From: Chloroflexota bacterium | GTDB lineage: Bacteria > Chloroflexota > Anaerolineae > Aggregatilineales > Phototrophicaceae | Length of the DNA: 52,384 nucleotides | Direction: 5' to 3' | NCBI GenBank assembly: GCA_014338005.1 | Contig: QUBZ01000020.1 | Coordinates: 1-52,384 of the forward strand | Shown: piece after piece, positions 50,606 to 52,384 of the stretch | Numbering within the stretch: the first letter of the stretch is position 1 | Layout: every line of letters starts with the position of its first letter | Translations under genes and position numbers: made by a program | The notes under the pieces: model-generated | Seen by the model: the letters and a program-made list of their open reading frames with translations, nothing else | Database searches by the model: none | Told to the model about the DNA's origin: nothing

Positions 50606-51773
50606 AAAGCAAAAACGGTTTTCGCTGTGTTTTAAATCCGCGCCAGAAATCCGGCCACGCGCCGGCAATAGCGGATACTTCGGCCCCGGCTTCAATCTGC
50701 GCTCGAATCTGCTCCGAACCGGCCAGCCGGTCAAAATGATACACGCCGCCAGGTTCGACACCCACCGCCGCCGGGGGCAGCCAGGCAAAATGCGCCGGGT
50801 ACAAACGGCGAATGGTGATGATAATGTTCAACCAGGTTTCGACAGGCCGCCAGACGGCGTTATCAAGCACATGCGCCTGCACGCCGCCACAGTCCAAACC
50901 GGCCCACTTGCTGGACGATGGCCGGAAGCTGATCGGACGAAAACGCACGCCCGGCCAATCCTGCGCGTTCAGCGCGGCGGCCAGTTCGTCACCATTTATC
51001 CAGGGCGCGCCGACGATTTCAAACGGCAGCGCCGTGCCGCGCCCTTCCGAAAGGTTCGTGCCTTCCACCAGACACGCGCCGGGATACTGGCGCACGGTGC
51101 TGGTATGCGGCATATTGGGCGACGGCGGAATCCACGCCAGGCCGGTATCTTCCCAGGCCATGCCGCGCCGGTAGTTTTCGCAGCGCACGACTGTCAGATC
51201 GGCGGGCGAGCCATTCCAGAGCGTGTTCATCATCCCCGCCAGTTCGCCCAGCGTCAGCCCATGACAGACCGGAACGGGAAAACGCCCAACAAACGACGAC
51301 AGGTGCGGCTCCAGCGGCGGGCCGTCTAAACGCCCGCCCAGCGGATTCGGGCGATCCAGGACGATCACTTCAAGACCATTTTCGCCCGCCGCTTCCAGTA
51401 CGTAGGAAAGCGTCCAGATGAAGGTATAATACCGCGCGCCCACATCCTGAATATCAAACACCAGCGCGTCCAGGCCGTCCAGCATCTCCGGCGTCGGATA
51501 GTAAGTTTCCCCGTACAGGCTGTAAACCGGCAGGCCGGTGCGTGGATCGGTCATCGAGCCGATGCGTTCGGCGTCCGGGGCTGCGCCCGCCAGACCATGC
51601 TCTGGCGCGAACAGAGCGGCCAGTTTCACCCCCGGCGCGTTTCGCAGCAGATAGCAGGCACTGTGCAGATGCCGGTCAACCGCGCTGGGATTCGTCACCA
51701 GTCCGACGCGGCGTCCCTTCAGCCGATCAAACCCCTGCGCGGCCAGCACGTCCAGGCCGGTACGAACGGTCAC
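50583..51773 (-). CDS. namZ: Exo-beta-N-acetylmuramidase NamZ (DUF1343)
   Basis: A 396-residue DUF1343 protein. 'VGLVTNPSAVDRHLHSACYLL' (about residues 22-42), 'APEHGLAGAAPDAE', 'LVFDIQDVGARYYTFIWT' and 'VLDRPNPLGG' are the hallmarks of this family, which cleaves terminal MurNAc from peptidoglycan fragments. The GTG at 51773 overlaps the nagZ stop (GTGA) and begins the domain; it leaves no signal peptide, so the enzyme would work in the cytosol, unlike the secreted Bacillus NamZ. It partners the adjacent nagZ, which removes GlcNAc. Confidence 0.9.
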   Translation of the reverse strand: MTVRTGLDVLAAQGFDRLKGRRVGLVTNPSAVDRHLHSACYLLRNAPGVKLAALFAPEHGLAGAAPDAERIGSMTDPRTGLPVYSLYGETYYPTPEMLDGLDALVFDIQDVGARYYTFIWTLSYVLEAAGENGLEVIVLDRPNPLGGRLDGPPLEPHLSSFVGRFPVPVCHGLTLGELAGMMNTLWNGSPADLTVVRCENYRRGMAWEDTGLAWIPPSPNMPHTSTVRQYPGACLVEGTNLSEGRGTALPFEIVGAPWINGDELAAALNAQDWPGVRFRPISFRPSSSKWAGLDCGGVQAHVLDNAVWRPVETWLNIIITIRRLYPAHFAWLPPAAVGVEPGGVYHFDRLAGSEQIRAQIEAGAEVSAIAGAWPDFWRGFKTQRKPFLLYDDDDSN

Positions 51774-52384
51774 GCTATCGGCTCCCAGGTCACAGGCAGC
51801 CGGCCCTCCGGGACGTAGCGCCCGGTCAGCGCATCCACCGCCGCTTGCAGCGAAGGCGCGCCGTCGCCACAGGTGCATAACACTGCCGCCGCACCGGTCA
51901 GCGCACCGGCGTCATAAGGATTGCGGAGGCACACCAGCACAACACGCCGCGCCAGGCTCATCAGTTCGCGCGCCATAGCCAGTTGTTCGGGGATAATATG
52001 CGCGCTGCGGGTCGCCAGCACCAGCGTCCCGGCATTAGCCGCCGCCCGGCGCGCGCGCGCCAGGGCGTCCGGGTCGGCATCCACTGAGCGCAGGGAAATA
52101 TACTCGGCTTCCGGCAGGTCGCGCCGCAGCAGCGTTAAAAATCCGGTCAGTTCCCCGCGTTCCACCACGCCGCTTTCAAGATAGGACGCAAATTCGACCG
52201 CCGCCAGCTTCTCGCCGGTTTTGAGGGGCAGCAGATCGGGGTCGCCCCGCAGCAGCACCGTCCCGGCGCGCGCCGCCCAATCCATCAATAACAGATGGTC
52301 GCGCCGCCGGACGTTCTGTAGTTCGGCATATTTGGCCGGAAAACGCGCGTTCATCGCCGTCAGCCGCGAATCCGCTTCACCCAC
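51770..52384 (-). CDS. nagZ: Glycoside hydrolase family 3 protein (NagZ-like), C-terminal part
   Basis: The frame runs off the window edge, so only the last 204 codons are visible. They form the C-terminal alpha/beta sandwich of a GH3 enzyme: 'GTVLLRGDPDLLPLKTGEKLAAVEFA', then 'LVLATRSAHIIPEQLAMARELMSLARRVVLVCLRNPYDAGAL', and the closing 'VDALTGRYVPEGRLPVTW'. GH3 beta-N-acetylglucosaminidases of the NagZ type with this second domain occur in Gram-positives and relatives. The neighbour namZ and the operon support NagZ. The active-site domain lies outside the window, so the assignment rests on context. Confidence 0.8.
   Translation of the reverse strand: MGEADSRLTAMNARFPAKYAELQNVRRRDHLLLMDWAARAGTVLLRGDPDLLPLKTGEKLAAVEFASYLESGVVERGELTGFLTLLRRDLPEAEYISLRSVDADPDALARARRAAANAGTLVLATRSAHIIPEQLAMARELMSLARRVVLVCLRNPYDAGALTGAAAVLCTCGDGAPSLQAAVDALTGRYVPEGRLPVTWEPIA

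Noticed and set aside
50142..51329. 395-codon open frame antisense to namZ and the serine hydrolase
   Set aside because: It crosses two unrelated genes and is Arg/Pro-rich without a domain. A GC-rich antisense shadow.
1..52384. tRNA, rRNA, riboswitch, insertion sequence or prophage genes
   Set aside because: I looked for cloverleaf ends, transposase motifs, integrases and known riboswitch cores and saw none I could support.

Overview
The window is about 52 kb of moderately GC-rich bacterial DNA, densely packed with short intergenic gaps. The gene content fits a Chloroflexota genome, most likely Anaerolineae-like: an F420-type luciferase-like oxidoreductase, a wax ester synthase/DGAT, a NrfD-type membrane complex with multiheme cytochromes, a short cytochrome bd with cydDC, and a cytosolic peptidoglycan-salvage operon. 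The taxonomic call is inference from gene content. No rRNA, tRNA, CRISPR array, insertion sequence or phage gene was found.

Region 1 (1-6.5 kb, + strand) is a sugar uptake and catabolism operon: the end of a sugar-binding protein, an RbsC-type permease, a single-domain ATPase, a KDG-kinase-like PfkB kinase, a DUF4432 aldose-epimerase-like protein, a second PfkB kinase and a LacD/YihT-type class I aldolase. A strong terminator closes it. Region 2 (6.5-18.3 kb) is mixed. On the minus strand are a small charged protein, a GNAT acetyltransferase, a WS/DGAT fused to an SCP2-like domain and a patatin-like lipase. Divergently on the plus strand are a thioester/fatty-acyl reductase, a CocE-type hydrolase, an LLM oxidoreductase and Tex. 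A 1-phosphofructokinase-family kinase lies convergent to Tex. Acyl reductase, wax synthase and patatin together suggest neutral lipid or wax ester turnover.

Region 3 (18.5-25.9 kb, + strand) is a respiratory module: a monoheme lipoprotein, two nine-heme cytochromes, a Tat-exported 4x[4Fe-4S] protein and a NrfD-type quinone-interacting membrane protein, with no molybdopterin catalytic subunit. Region 4 (25.9-40.2 kb, - strand) holds a complete branched-chain-amino-acid-type (Liv) ABC transporter. Upstream of it in the same orientation is an unusual lipid/acyl cluster: three thiolase-fold KAS III-like proteins, two AMP-dependent acyl ligases plus the decayed tail of a third, two paralogous alpha/beta hydrolases and a small membrane methyltransferase. 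The KAS III-like proteins keep the acyl-accepting Cys but have lost the canonical His/Asn pair. This is the best candidate in the window for an undescribed system.

Region 5 (40.3-46.6 kb, + strand) is cydA-cydB and the cydD-cydC exporter, with a perfect Crp/Fnr-type palindrome (TGTGA-N6-TCACA) upstream of cydA. Region 6 (46.6-52.4 kb, - strand) is a peptidoglycan recycling operon: nagZ (partial), namZ (DUF1343), an AmiE-like serine hydrolase, a MurK/NagK-type amino-sugar kinase, an AEC-family carrier and murQ. The AEC carrier could export the D-lactate released by MurQ.
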